A DNA stretch of 64,000 nucleotides from CAZAAW01 sp964483325 (GTDB lineage Bacteria; Pseudomonadota; Alphaproteobacteria; Rhizobiales; Kaistiaceae). How positions within the stretch are numbered: the stretch's first letter is position 1; each line of letters begins with the position of its first letter. The stretch is taken from assembly GCA_964483325.1 (NCBI GenBank), contig CAZAAW010000002.1, positions 62,001 through 126,000 on the forward strand, written 5' to 3'. Below the pieces are notes generated by a model. It was given only the letters and a program-made list of their open reading frames with translations, had not been told where the DNA came from and searched no databases. This document shows, piece after piece, positions 16,590-23,856 of this stretch. Made by a program: the position numbers and the translations under genes.

Positions 16590-18177
16590 ACACCATCGCC
16601 AGGCCGCGCTCGTCGGCGGCGGCGATGACATCGGCGTCGTTAACCGAGCCGCCGGGCTGGATCACCGCCGTGGCGCCGGCTTCGGCGGTGGTGATGAGCC
16701 CGTCCGGGAAGGGGAAGAAGGCGTCCGAGGCGGCAACGCTGCCGCGCGCCAGGCTGACCTCGCTGCCGGCCGCCTTGGCGGCTTCCATCGCCTTGCGGGC
16801 GGCGATGATGGCGGCGTCGACGCGGCTCGTCTGGCCGGCGCCGATGCCGACCGTGGCGCCGTCCTTGGCGTAGACGATGGCGTTCGACTTCACGTGCTTG
16901 ACGACACGGAAGGCGAACAGCATGTCGGCGATCTCGGCCGGCGTCGGGGCGCGCTTGGTCACCACCTTGAGCGAGGCTTCGCTCACCGCGCCGGTGTCGC
17001 GGTCCTGTACCAGCAGGCCGCCGGCGACCGAGCGCACCAGCACGCCGCGCTCATGCGGATCGGGCACCGCGCCGGCGAGCAGCAGGCGCAGGTTGCGCTT
17101 GGCCGCGATGATCGCCTGCGCCTCCTCGGAGGCGTCCGGGGCGATGATTACCTCGGTGAAGATCTTGACGATCTCCGTCGCGGCTTCGGCGTCGAGCGGC
17201 CGGTTGAGGGCGACGATGCCGCCGAAGGCCGATGTCGGATCGCAGCGCAGCGCCTTGACATAGGCCTCGGCGAGGCTGGCGCCGGTGGCGACGCCGCAGG
17301 GATTGGCGTGCTTGATGATCGCTACCGCGGCGGTCTCGGCCGGGTCGAACTCGGCCACCTGCTCATAGGCGGCGTCGGTGTCGCCGATATTGTTGTAGGA
17401 CAGCTGCTTGCCCTGCACCTGGCGCGCCGTGCCGACGCCGGGACGCTTGTCGCCGGTGGCGTAGAAGGCGGCCATCTGATGGGGATTCTCGCCGTAGCGC
17501 AGATTCTCGCGCAGGTAGCCAGTGAAGGACCGGCGCTCCGGCATGACGTCGCCGGTCATCCCTGCGAACCAGTCGGAAATGGCGGTGTCATAGGCGGCGG
17601 TGCGGGCGAAGGCCTTGGCGGCGAGCCGGCGGCGCAGCCCGAAGGGAAGGCTGCCGTCATGCTCGGCGAGGGCCTGCAGCACGGCGTCGTAATCGGCCGG
17701 ATCGACGACCACCGACACATAGGCGTGATTCTTGGCGGCGGCGCGGATAAGAGCCGGACCGCCGATATCGATATTCTCCACCGCCAGCTGCTCGTCGGCG
17801 CCCGACGCTACGGCCTTCTCGAACGGATAGAGGTTCACCACGACGAGATCGAAAGGCGGAATGCCGTGCTCGGCGATGGCGGCGGCGTGCTCGGCGTCGT
17901 CGCGGATGGCGAGAATGCCGCCATGGATCTTCGGGTGCAGGGTCTTGACGCGGCCGCCGAGCATTTCCGGAAAGCCGGTGACGCTCGCCACCTCGGTGGC
18001 CGGGATGCCGGCATCGGCGAGCGCCTGGCGGCTGCCGCCGGAGGAGACGATCGTCACGCCGCGCGCCACCAGGCCGCGGCCGAGCTCGATCAGGCCGGTC
18101 TTGTCGGAGACCGAGATCAGGGCGCGGCGGATGTGGATTTTTTCGGGAATGGGAAAGGATTTCGCCAAGGCGACCAT
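16561..18177 (-). CDS. purH: Bifunctional AICAR transformylase/IMP cyclohydrolase
   Basis: PurH catalyses the last two steps of de novo IMP synthesis. The 538-residue length is standard. The N-terminal MGS-like cyclohydrolase domain has ALISVSDKTGL and TIVSSGGSRQAL; the C-terminal transformylase domain has AVAIIKHANPCGVATG (Lys-His catalytic pair) and GAGQTSRVDAAIIAARKA. ATG 18177 was chosen because it matches the family N-terminus (ARRALISVSDK-like). It follows the heparinase-like gene by about 75 bases. Its last 29 bases overlap the convergent UMF1 gene. Confidence 0.97.
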   Translation of the reverse strand: MVALAKSFPIPEKIHIRRALISVSDKTGLIELGRGLVARGVTIVSSGGSRQALADAGIPATEVASVTGFPEMLGGRVKTLHPKIHGGILAIRDDAEHAAAIAEHGIPPFDLVVVNLYPFEKAVASGADEQLAVENIDIGGPALIRAAAKNHAYVSVVVDPADYDAVLQALAEHDGSLPFGLRRRLAAKAFARTAAYDTAISDWFAGMTGDVMPERRSFTGYLRENLRYGENPHQMAAFYATGDKRPGVGTARQVQGKQLSYNNIGDTDAAYEQVAEFDPAETAAVAIIKHANPCGVATGASLAEAYVKALRCDPTSAFGGIVALNRPLDAEAATEIVKIFTEVIIAPDASEEAQAIIAAKRNLRLLLAGAVPDPHERGVLVRSVAGGLLVQDRDTGAVSEASLKVVTKRAPTPAEIADMLFAFRVVKHVKSNAIVYAKDGATVGIGAGQTSRVDAAIIAARKAMEAAKAAGSEVSLARGSVAASDAFFPFPDGLITTAEAGATAVIQPGGSVNDADVIAAADERGLAMVFTGMRHFLH

Positions 18178-18253
18178 GTGCGAACCCGGGTCGGGGGAGA
18201 GAATGGCCGCGCGATAGCACGAAATCCGCCCGGCTTCTATCCGGCCGGATGCC

Positions 18254-19990
18254 TCAGTCGCGATATCCCGGTGGACGGCGGCCGGACAGGCCGACGCGCT
18301 GCACCGACCAGGCGACTTCCGGCAGCTCGGCGGCGCGGCCGGCAAGGACGATCTGCTCGGTGCGCCGGTTGCCGTAGGTGTCGGAGAAGAAAATGCTCTC
18401 CTCCAGGAGGATCGGCGGCCCGTCCGAGACGAATTCCCACGATTCGCCGTCGGGAAGCGTCAGCAGGACCTTCTGGCCGTCGTCGGAGCGCGTCGGCCGC
18501 ACCCCCGGATGCAGGTGGAAGCGGATGGCGTAGCCGTCCTTGATGCCGCCGCGCGGCGTCCGCCGGCCGGCGGAGAGGAAGCGGTCGACGCCCTCGATCC
18601 GGTGGCCGGTCTGCGACAGCCGCAGCTCGCGCTCGTGCAGGATGCCGAAGCGCTCGGCATAGCCGTCATGGCTGGCGACGACGGCGGTGAATTCTTCCTC
18701 CGGGACCTGCTCGACCGGGACCTGCGACGGGCCGTCGACGATGACCTCGCCAAAGCGCCGCGACAGGCCGGTGCCGATGAGGAAGCGGCTCGACGAGCTG
18801 TCATTGATTGTGGCGGTGCTGTGCGCGGCGGTGGTGCGCGACAGGCGGCGCAGGCGCGTCGCGCCGGGATTGGCGGCGCCGCAATTGACGATGATGCGGT
18901 GGCGGCCGGAGGAGAGCTCGAAGGACAGGCATCCGGCATGGGCGTTGCCGCTGACGGCGATGGGCGGCGGCTTGCCGAGATCGGCGAGGACGACGGTCGT
19001 TCCCGCCGCCATGCGCTGATAGCCGCTGTGCGGCGCAAAGGAGAGCGGCGTGCCGCGGGCGTCGTCATAGGCGAGCACCGTGGCGACAAGGTCGACGGGC
19101 GTGTCGCCGGTGCCGTTGAAGCGCCCGAAGGAGCCGTCACCATGACGGAAGAAGCGGACCATCGGCATCATGCGGTCGATGCCGGCCATCAGGGCGGGCG
19201 AGGGCTGGACGCCGCGGGCGATGAAGGCCTGCCGCAGCGGCAGCAGGTCGGCGAGAAGGTCGAGGATCGCCATCGGGTTGCGGCTGACATGGCCGCCGTC
19301 GGGCAGGATCTGGCGCTCCAGCTCGGCATCGAGCCAGCGCACCGCCTGGCGCACGAAGCGCTCCTGGTCGGGCAGCGCCACCGAGGCGGCGGCCAGCGCC
19401 ACCATGATGCGCAGGCGCGGCGCGCCGGGCGGCCCGTCCGGCGCGATGCGGCGCAGGAAACGGATCTGGCTGGTCAGCGACCGCATGAAGCGGCGGTAGA
19501 AGGCGTGGTCGCAGCCGTCCAGCACCAGCGGTGACTGGCTCAGCCAGGCGAGGATGCGGCGCGCGACGATTTCCGGCTCGCCGGCGATCGGATGGTTGCG
19601 GCCGCCCTGGCGGATCCAGTCGCTGACCAGCGAGCGGGCATTGGCGCGCGACACCGCCATGTCGGAGGCGCGCAGGTGGCGCAGCCAGCCGAAGGCATGC
19701 AGCTGCCGCGCCCATTCCTCGCTCGGGGGCGCCAGCGTGAACACCGACAGGCCGTCGGCGTCGATCACCTCGCCGTTGAAGATGAAGCGGCCGGCATAGA
19801 TGTCCTGGGCGATCGTCGGATCGGTGGTGCGCAGGTCCGTCGGGGCGATCAGCAGCCGGTCGGGCGTCGGCCCGGCATAGCGCGGGCGGTAGATGAGGCT
19901 GCCGTGAAAACGCAGCGTCGCCGACCGCCAGCTCTCGGTGAGGGCGAAGCTGAGAAGCCGCCCCCGGCCCGAGGTGGTTCGGTCGGTCAT
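18254..19990 (-). CDS. Heparinase II/III family protein
   Basis: The 578-residue protein has an alpha-helical N-terminal half (toroid-like, with WLSQSPLVLDGCDHAFYRRF) and a C-terminal beta-rich half containing HAGCLSFELSSGRHRIIVNCG, the heparinase II/III signature, then a RFHLHPGV segment. GGGAGAGGGCATCGC precedes the ATG. Known: the family holds polysaccharide lyases acting on uronic-acid glycans, but the alphaproteobacterial member between rsmB and purH is conserved with no known substrate. No signal peptide is visible, so a cytoplasmic or envelope-associated role is possible. Confidence 0.9.
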   Translation of the reverse strand: MTDRTTSGRGRLLSFALTESWRSATLRFHGSLIYRPRYAGPTPDRLLIAPTDLRTTDPTIAQDIYAGRFIFNGEVIDADGLSVFTLAPPSEEWARQLHAFGWLRHLRASDMAVSRANARSLVSDWIRQGGRNHPIAGEPEIVARRILAWLSQSPLVLDGCDHAFYRRFMRSLTSQIRFLRRIAPDGPPGAPRLRIMVALAAASVALPDQERFVRQAVRWLDAELERQILPDGGHVSRNPMAILDLLADLLPLRQAFIARGVQPSPALMAGIDRMMPMVRFFRHGDGSFGRFNGTGDTPVDLVATVLAYDDARGTPLSFAPHSGYQRMAAGTTVVLADLGKPPPIAVSGNAHAGCLSFELSSGRHRIIVNCGAANPGATRLRRLSRTTAAHSTATINDSSSSRFLIGTGLSRRFGEVIVDGPSQVPVEQVPEEEFTAVVASHDGYAERFGILHERELRLSQTGHRIEGVDRFLSAGRRTPRGGIKDGYAIRFHLHPGVRPTRSDDGQKVLLTLPDGESWEFVSDGPPILLEESIFFSDTYGNRRTEQIVLAGRAAELPEVAWSVQRVGLSGRRPPGYRD

Positions 19991-20167
19991 GCGATGCCCT
20001 CTCCCGATTCTGCCGCCGCGCGACTCATGCGCGCCCGCCGCGGAGCGTCAATCTAGCTGCCGAGGCGGAAAAACCAATGGCGGTCGCCGGTTCCGCCCGG
20101 AGCGTAGGAAATCCGCGTGTCGTTTCATATGGATGATGCACGTTGGCGGCAAACGCCCTGTGGATGA

Positions 20168-21487
20168 TCAGAGGCGGCGCAGGCGTGCCGCGAAGAAGCC
20201 GTCCATGCCGCCCGGCGCGCCGGGATCGTCGCATGGACGGGTACGCAGCATGCCGTCGCGCAGGCACTCCCCCGGCAGACCGGGAACGTCGCCCGGACCG
20301 ATGGGAACGAGCTCGAGCGGCAGGCGCTGCAGGGCGGCCCGTACCTGCTCCTCGCCCTCGGCCGGCTCGAGCGAGCAGGTGGCGTAGACGAGTGTGCCGC
20401 CGCGCGCGGTAAGCGCCGCGGCGCGGTCGAGGAGCTTCGCCTGCAGGTCGCCGAGGGCGCTCACGTCGGCGTCCGATTTCAGCCAGGGAATGTCGGGATG
20501 GCGGCGGATGGTGCCGGTGGCCGAACAGGGCGCGTCGAGAAGGACGGCGTCGAAGCGGCGCTCCGGCGCGAAGCTCAGGGCGTCGGCGGCGACGGCTTCG
20601 GCGGCAAGGCCGAGGCGGCGGAGATTGTCCTCCAGCCGGGCGAGGCGGGCCGGCGCCAGGTCGATCGCCGTCACAGCGGCGCCCATCAGGGCGAGCTGGA
20701 TCGTCTTGCCGCCCGGCGCGGCGCAGAGGTCGAGCGCCGTGCGGCCGGCGAGCGGCTGGCCGGCTGCCGGGCTGGCGAAGAGGCGGGCCGGCAGTGCCGC
20801 GGCGCAGTCCTGTACCCACCAGGCGCCCTCGGCGAAGCCGTCCAGCGCCTCGATGCGGCCGCGTGCCGCAAGGCGGACGGTGCCGGTCGGCAGCAGGGCG
20901 CCGCCGAGCCGCTCGGCCCAGCCGGCCGGGTCGTCGCGGATGCTGAGATCGAGCGGCGGCTCGCCGAGATGGGCCTCGGCGATGCGGCGCGCTTCGGTCG
21001 CGCCATAGGTCGCCGTCCAGCGCTGCCATAGCCAGTCGGGTGTGTTGAGCCGGGCGGCGTCCTGCTGCGCCAGGATCGCCGTCCGCTCGCGCGCCAGGCG
21101 GCGCAGCACGGCATTGGCAAGATCCTTGAAGTGCCGGGCATCGGGGTCGCCGGAAGCCTGCTCCACCGCCAGGGACACGGCGGCGTGGTCGGCGACCTCC
21201 ATGAAGAGGATCTGGGCGGCGGCGCCGGCGAGAATATGCGGCAGGATGCCGGCCCGCTTCGGCAGCTTGCGCGGGATGAGGCCGTCCAGCGCGGCGCCGA
21301 TCTGGCCGTGGCGGCGCAGGGCCGTCGTGGCGATGGCGCGGGCAAGGGCGCGATCCTGATCCTCGAGGCGAGTAAAGGCCGGGAGGCCGCTCCTGGCGTC
21401 GAAAAGGGAATCGAACGGCCGCCTGTCGTCGAGGACGGCGGCGAGTAGGGCGGTAGCCGCCTGGCGCGCCGGCAGGCCGGGAATCAA
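20168..21487 (-). CDS. rsmB: 16S rRNA (cytosine-967-C5)-methyltransferase
   Basis: The protein is 439 residues from TTG 21487, with GGAG eight bases upstream; a TTG at 21550 overlapping the htpX stop is the alternative. The N-terminal NusB-like RNA-binding domain (LARAIATTALRRHGQIGAALD) is followed by the SAM domain: LDLCAAPGGKTIQLA, the catalytic motif DAPCSATGTIRRHPD, and YATCSLEPAEGEEQV with the second conserved cysteine. RsmB methylates C967 of 16S rRNA. It is downstream of htpX on the same strand. The GGAG used by its start lies in the 3' arm of a strong hairpin (21491-21514). Confidence 0.92.
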   Translation of the reverse strand: MIPGLPARQAATALLAAVLDDRRPFDSLFDARSGLPAFTRLEDQDRALARAIATTALRRHGQIGAALDGLIPRKLPKRAGILPHILAGAAAQILFMEVADHAAVSLAVEQASGDPDARHFKDLANAVLRRLARERTAILAQQDAARLNTPDWLWQRWTATYGATEARRIAEAHLGEPPLDLSIRDDPAGWAERLGGALLPTGTVRLAARGRIEALDGFAEGAWWVQDCAAALPARLFASPAAGQPLAGRTALDLCAAPGGKTIQLALMGAAVTAIDLAPARLARLEDNLRRLGLAAEAVAADALSFAPERRFDAVLLDAPCSATGTIRRHPDIPWLKSDADVSALGDLQAKLLDRAAALTARGGTLVYATCSLEPAEGEEQVRAALQRLPLELVPIGPGDVPGLPGECLRDGMLRTRPCDDPGAPGGMDGFFAARLRRL

Positions 21488-21490
21488 ACG

Positions 21491-21514
21491 CCGCGCTCCG
21501 GTGGGGGAGCGCGG
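21491..21514 (-). promoter_or_regulatory. GC-rich hairpin between htpX and rsmB, overlaps the rsmB ribosome site
   Basis: A perfect nine-base stem (CCGCGCTCC and GGAGCGCGG) with a six-base loop lies just before the proposed rsmB TTG. On the minus strand the 3' arm contains the GGAG that would serve as Shine-Dalgarno. There is no T-run after it, so it is a poor intrinsic terminator for htpX. It may mask the rsmB ribosome site or protect the htpX transcript end. Confidence 0.5.
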
Positions 21515-21546
21515 CGGACGTTCGCGGTTCGGGGATTGCTGTCGGT

Positions 21547-22494
21547 TCAACCGCGGCGGCCCCAGGGGCCGTAGGACCGGCCCGATCCGCCGAGATCGGG
21601 CAGCGTCATGCCGCGGCTGAAGCCGGCCGGCGCGCTCGCCTGCCGGCCGCCCATCTGCCGCTCCATCTCCAGGAGGGCAGCGATGCGGTTCTCCGGCGCC
21701 GGATGGGTGGAGAACAGGTTGTCCATGCGCTGGCCCGACAGCGGGTTGACGATGAACATATGCGCCGTCGCCGGGTTGCGCTCGGCGTCCATGTTCGGGA
21801 TATGCGCCGCACCGACGGCGATCTTGGAGAGCGCCGAGGCGAGGCCGCGCGGGTCGCCGCTGATTTCCGCGCCCATGCGGTCGGCGGCGTATTCGCGCGT
21901 CCGGCTGATGGCGAACTGCACCAGCGCCGCGGCGATCGGCGCGACGATGGCGGCGATCAGGACGCCGACGAAGCCGAGCGGGTTGTTGTTGTCGCGGTTG
22001 CCGCCGAAGAAGAAGGCGAAATTGGCCAGCATCGAGATGGCGCCGGCGATCGTCGCCGTCACCGTCATGATCAGCGTGTCGCGGCTCTTCACATGCGCCA
22101 GCTCGTGCGCCATGACGCCGGCCAGCTCGTCGGGCGTCAGCTGGGCGAGAATGCCGGTCGTCGCCGCCACCGCGGCATGCTCGGGGCTGCGGCCGGTCGC
22201 AAAGGCGTTGGGCTGCGGATTGTCGATCAGATAGACGCGCGGCATCGGCAGGCCGGCATTGGCGGCGAGCTGCTGGACGATGCCGTAGAGCTGCGGCGCC
22301 GTCCGCGCATCGACCTCGACGGCATGGTGCATGCGCAGCACCATCTTGTCGCCGTTCCAGTAGGTGAACAGGTTGAGGCCGGCGGCGACGATAAAGGCAA
22401 TGACCATGCCGCTGGTGCCGCCGATCAGATAGCCGACGCCCATGAACAGCGCCGTCAGCGCCGCAAGCAGCATGCCTGTCTTGAGGATGTTCAT
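21547..22494 (-). CDS. htpX: Zinc metalloprotease HtpX (M48 family)
   Basis: HtpX is an inner-membrane protease for quality control of membrane proteins. The 315-residue protein shows two N-terminal helices (LLAALTALFMGVGYLIG and GMVIAFIVAAGLNLFTYW), NPQPNAFATGRSPEHAAVA, the zinc site HELAH (130-134) with the downstream acidic partner in SRTREYAADRMG, and two later hydrophobic helices. The C-terminal SAPAGFSRGMTLPDLGGSG tail is short and glycine-rich. ATG 22494 matches the family start; a GTG at 22509 is an in-frame alternative. First gene of the htpX-rsmB unit. Confidence 0.96.
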   Translation of the reverse strand: MNILKTGMLLAALTALFMGVGYLIGGTSGMVIAFIVAAGLNLFTYWNGDKMVLRMHHAVEVDARTAPQLYGIVQQLAANAGLPMPRVYLIDNPQPNAFATGRSPEHAAVAATTGILAQLTPDELAGVMAHELAHVKSRDTLIMTVTATIAGAISMLANFAFFFGGNRDNNNPLGFVGVLIAAIVAPIAAALVQFAISRTREYAADRMGAEISGDPRGLASALSKIAVGAAHIPNMDAERNPATAHMFIVNPLSGQRMDNLFSTHPAPENRIAALLEMERQMGGRQASAPAGFSRGMTLPDLGGSGRSYGPWGRRG

Positions 22495-22605
22495 GACCTC
22501 TCTTTTCACACCCCGTGTCCCGTCGCGCCACCGGGCGCGCTCGGGCTGCCATTATGATGGGAATGCACCGGCCGCGCTGCAAGATTCCCACGCTGCGATA
22601 GGCAA

Positions 22606-22648
22606 ATATTCCTTGTCCGCTTCAGGGCGGCATAGTAGCAAGGAATAT
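22606..22648. repeat. Inverted repeat in the leader of the secreted nuclease gene
   Basis: ATATTCCTTG (22606-22615) and CAAGGAATAT (22639-22648) form perfect ten-base arms separated by 23 bases, in an unusually AT-rich patch for this genome. It lies 24 bases before the GTG of the nuclease gene and 112 bases before htpX. It could be an operator bound by a dimeric regulator across two helical turns, or an mRNA hairpin. No clear sigma-70 promoter pairs with it. Confidence 0.55.
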
Positions 22649-22671
22649 ATACCTATAACGGAGAGTCCCCG

Positions 22672-23106
22672 GTGCTGTCGCGGTCGGTCTGGTTGGTTGT
22701 CGCCTGCGGTCTCGCCCTCGCGGCGCCGGCACGGACGGAGGAGATGCCGGGGCCGGTGCGCGCCGAGGTTCTGGCGGTCGTCGACGGCGATACGCTACGC
22801 GTGCGGGCGCATGTCTGGCTTGGCCAGAGCATCGACGTTCTCGTCCGCATCCGTGGCATCGACACGCCGGAGCTGCGGGGTGCATGCGCCGGCGAGAAAG
22901 AGCGGGCACGTGCGGCAGCTGTCGGGCTGGCGGCCGCCCTGGAGGGCGACAGCGTCGTTCTGACCCGCATCGCCGGCGACAAGTATTTCGGCCGGGTCGT
23001 GGCGGATGTCGCGACGGCGGGCGGCGCCGATCTCGCCACCGCCCTTCTGCGCGCAGGCTTCGGCCGCCCCTATGAAGGCGGGCGCCGCGCCGGCTGGTGC
23101 GGCTGA
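22672..23106 (+). CDS. Secreted thermonuclease-family (SNase-like) protein
   Basis: The 144-residue protein begins with GTG, with GGAG eight bases upstream, and has a Sec signal (WLVVACGLALAAPARTEE). The mature part is a staphylococcal-nuclease fold: EVLAVVDGDTLRVRAHVWLG, VRIRGIDTPELRGACAGEKERA and DKYFGRVVADV. The Asp in VVDGDT and the acidic RIRGIDTPEL match calcium/active-site positions of SNase; the catalytic Arg of RIRG is present. Inference: a periplasmic or exported nuclease, or a nucleic-acid-binding relative. The 3' end has an unpaired Cys in the terminal WCG. Confidence 0.85.
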   Translation: MLSRSVWLVVACGLALAAPARTEEMPGPVRAEVLAVVDGDTLRVRAHVWLGQSIDVLVRIRGIDTPELRGACAGEKERARAAAVGLAAALEGDSVVLTRIAGDKYFGRVVADVATAGGADLATALLRAGFGRPYEGGRRAGWCG

Positions 23107-23560
23107 CGCCGCGGTGGGCTGCCGTCTGGCCAGCTCAATCCTAGCCATGGGCGGCGACGCCTCCGAGAAGGGCGGCGGACAGGCCCGGACGCTCGGGGGC
23201 GCGGTGCGCGGCGTGCGGATCCTGGACGACCATGAAGAAGATCAGGGTCGTATGGCAGGCGAGGCAGATTTTCTTGAAGCGGGACATTGGACCCCTGCAG
23301 CGGAAGGCGTTTCGCTGGGGGCGGTAATGGCGGGGAACGGCTGAGCCGGGACTGAAGCGGCCGTTCAGATGTCGTTCACGGCCGGCGCATGGTCTTCGCC
23401 GGCGCCGCGGCCTGGAGACCTGTTACCGCTCCGGGTGTCCCGATCTGATCGATTGTTGTGCAGTTGCCGGTTCTGCTGGCACCATTGGCGCCGTGAGTCG
23501 CCCTTCGTGCGGCCCCTTCAGCGCCGTGCCCGGGCCGGCGACAACAAAGGAAGCCCAGTC
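23107..23560. other. Gap of 454 bases between the nuclease and DUF378 genes
   Basis: Apart from the possible 48-codon minus-strand frame at 23141-23287 I see no gene. The right end is the DUF378 leader, ending with a good AAAGGAAG ribosome site. No convincing promoter or hairpin was found. Confidence 0.5.
23141..23287 (-). CDS. Possible 48-residue small protein with CxxCH motif
   Basis: This frame starts with ATG 23287, five bases after AGGGG. The product begins MSRFKKICLACHTTLIFFMVV: basic residues, then CLACH (a CxxCH heme-c-type motif at residues 8-12), then a short hydrophobic run, and a polar His- and Pro-rich tail. Nothing identifies it. The CxxCH is very near the N-terminus and precedes the hydrophobic stretch, so a cytochrome role is doubtful. 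It may be a small membrane peptide or a chance frame in a stretch otherwise empty. Confidence 0.3.
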   Translation of the reverse strand: MSRFKKICLACHTTLIFFMVVQDPHAAHRAPERPGLSAALLGGVAAHG

Positions 23561-23758
23561 ATGAAAGCTGTCGACATCATTACGCTGATCCTGGTCATCA
23601 TCGGAGGCATCAACTGGGGCCTGATCGGCGCATTCGAGTACAACCTTGTCAACGCCATCTTCGGCGGCGTTCCTGTTCTCGAGCGTATCATCTACATCCT
23701 GGTCGGGCTGTCGGCGCTGTGGCAGCTCATTCCGCTCGGCCGGCTGCTCTCCCGCTAG
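23561..23758 (+). CDS. DUF378 small membrane protein
   Basis: The 65-residue protein starts at ATG 23561 after AAAGGAAG. Two hydrophobic helices are evident: IITLILVIIGGINWGLIGAF and ERIIYILVGLSALWQLIPLG. GGINWGLIGAF with a following LVNAIFGG is the DUF378 (YuzA-type) signature. Known: the family is widespread, membrane-embedded and without assigned function. It stands alone between the nuclease and acs, and a GC-rich hairpin follows its stop. Confidence 0.9.
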   Translation: MKAVDIITLILVIIGGINWGLIGAFEYNLVNAIFGGVPVLERIIYILVGLSALWQLIPLGRLLSR

Positions 23759-23805
23759 AGCGGCAGGGCCCAGCGCGTTAAGCCCAAGCTCCGTTTCGCC
23801 AGGGC

Positions 23806-23843
23806 AGCGGCCGCCGGCCTCCCCATCGGGGCCGTCGGCCGCT
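23806..23843. terminator. Probable bidirectional hairpin between DUF378 and acs
   Basis: Fourteen-base arms (23806-23819 and 23830-23843) pair with one mismatch around a ten-base loop, in the space between two convergent genes. On the plus strand the stem ends in a short T-run (GCTTTC). The T-run is weak, so efficiency is uncertain. Confidence 0.5.
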
Positions 23844-23856
23844 TTCAGAACAGCCG

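Noticed and set aside
20168..22591. A single 807-codon frame that would fuse rsmB to a long N-terminal extension across htpX
   Set aside because: htpX is a real gene in another frame over the extension; rsmB homologues begin near 21487.
23006..23344. A 112-codon plus-strand frame after the nuclease gene
   Set aside because: It starts inside the nuclease gene in another frame, with biased composition and no ribosome site.
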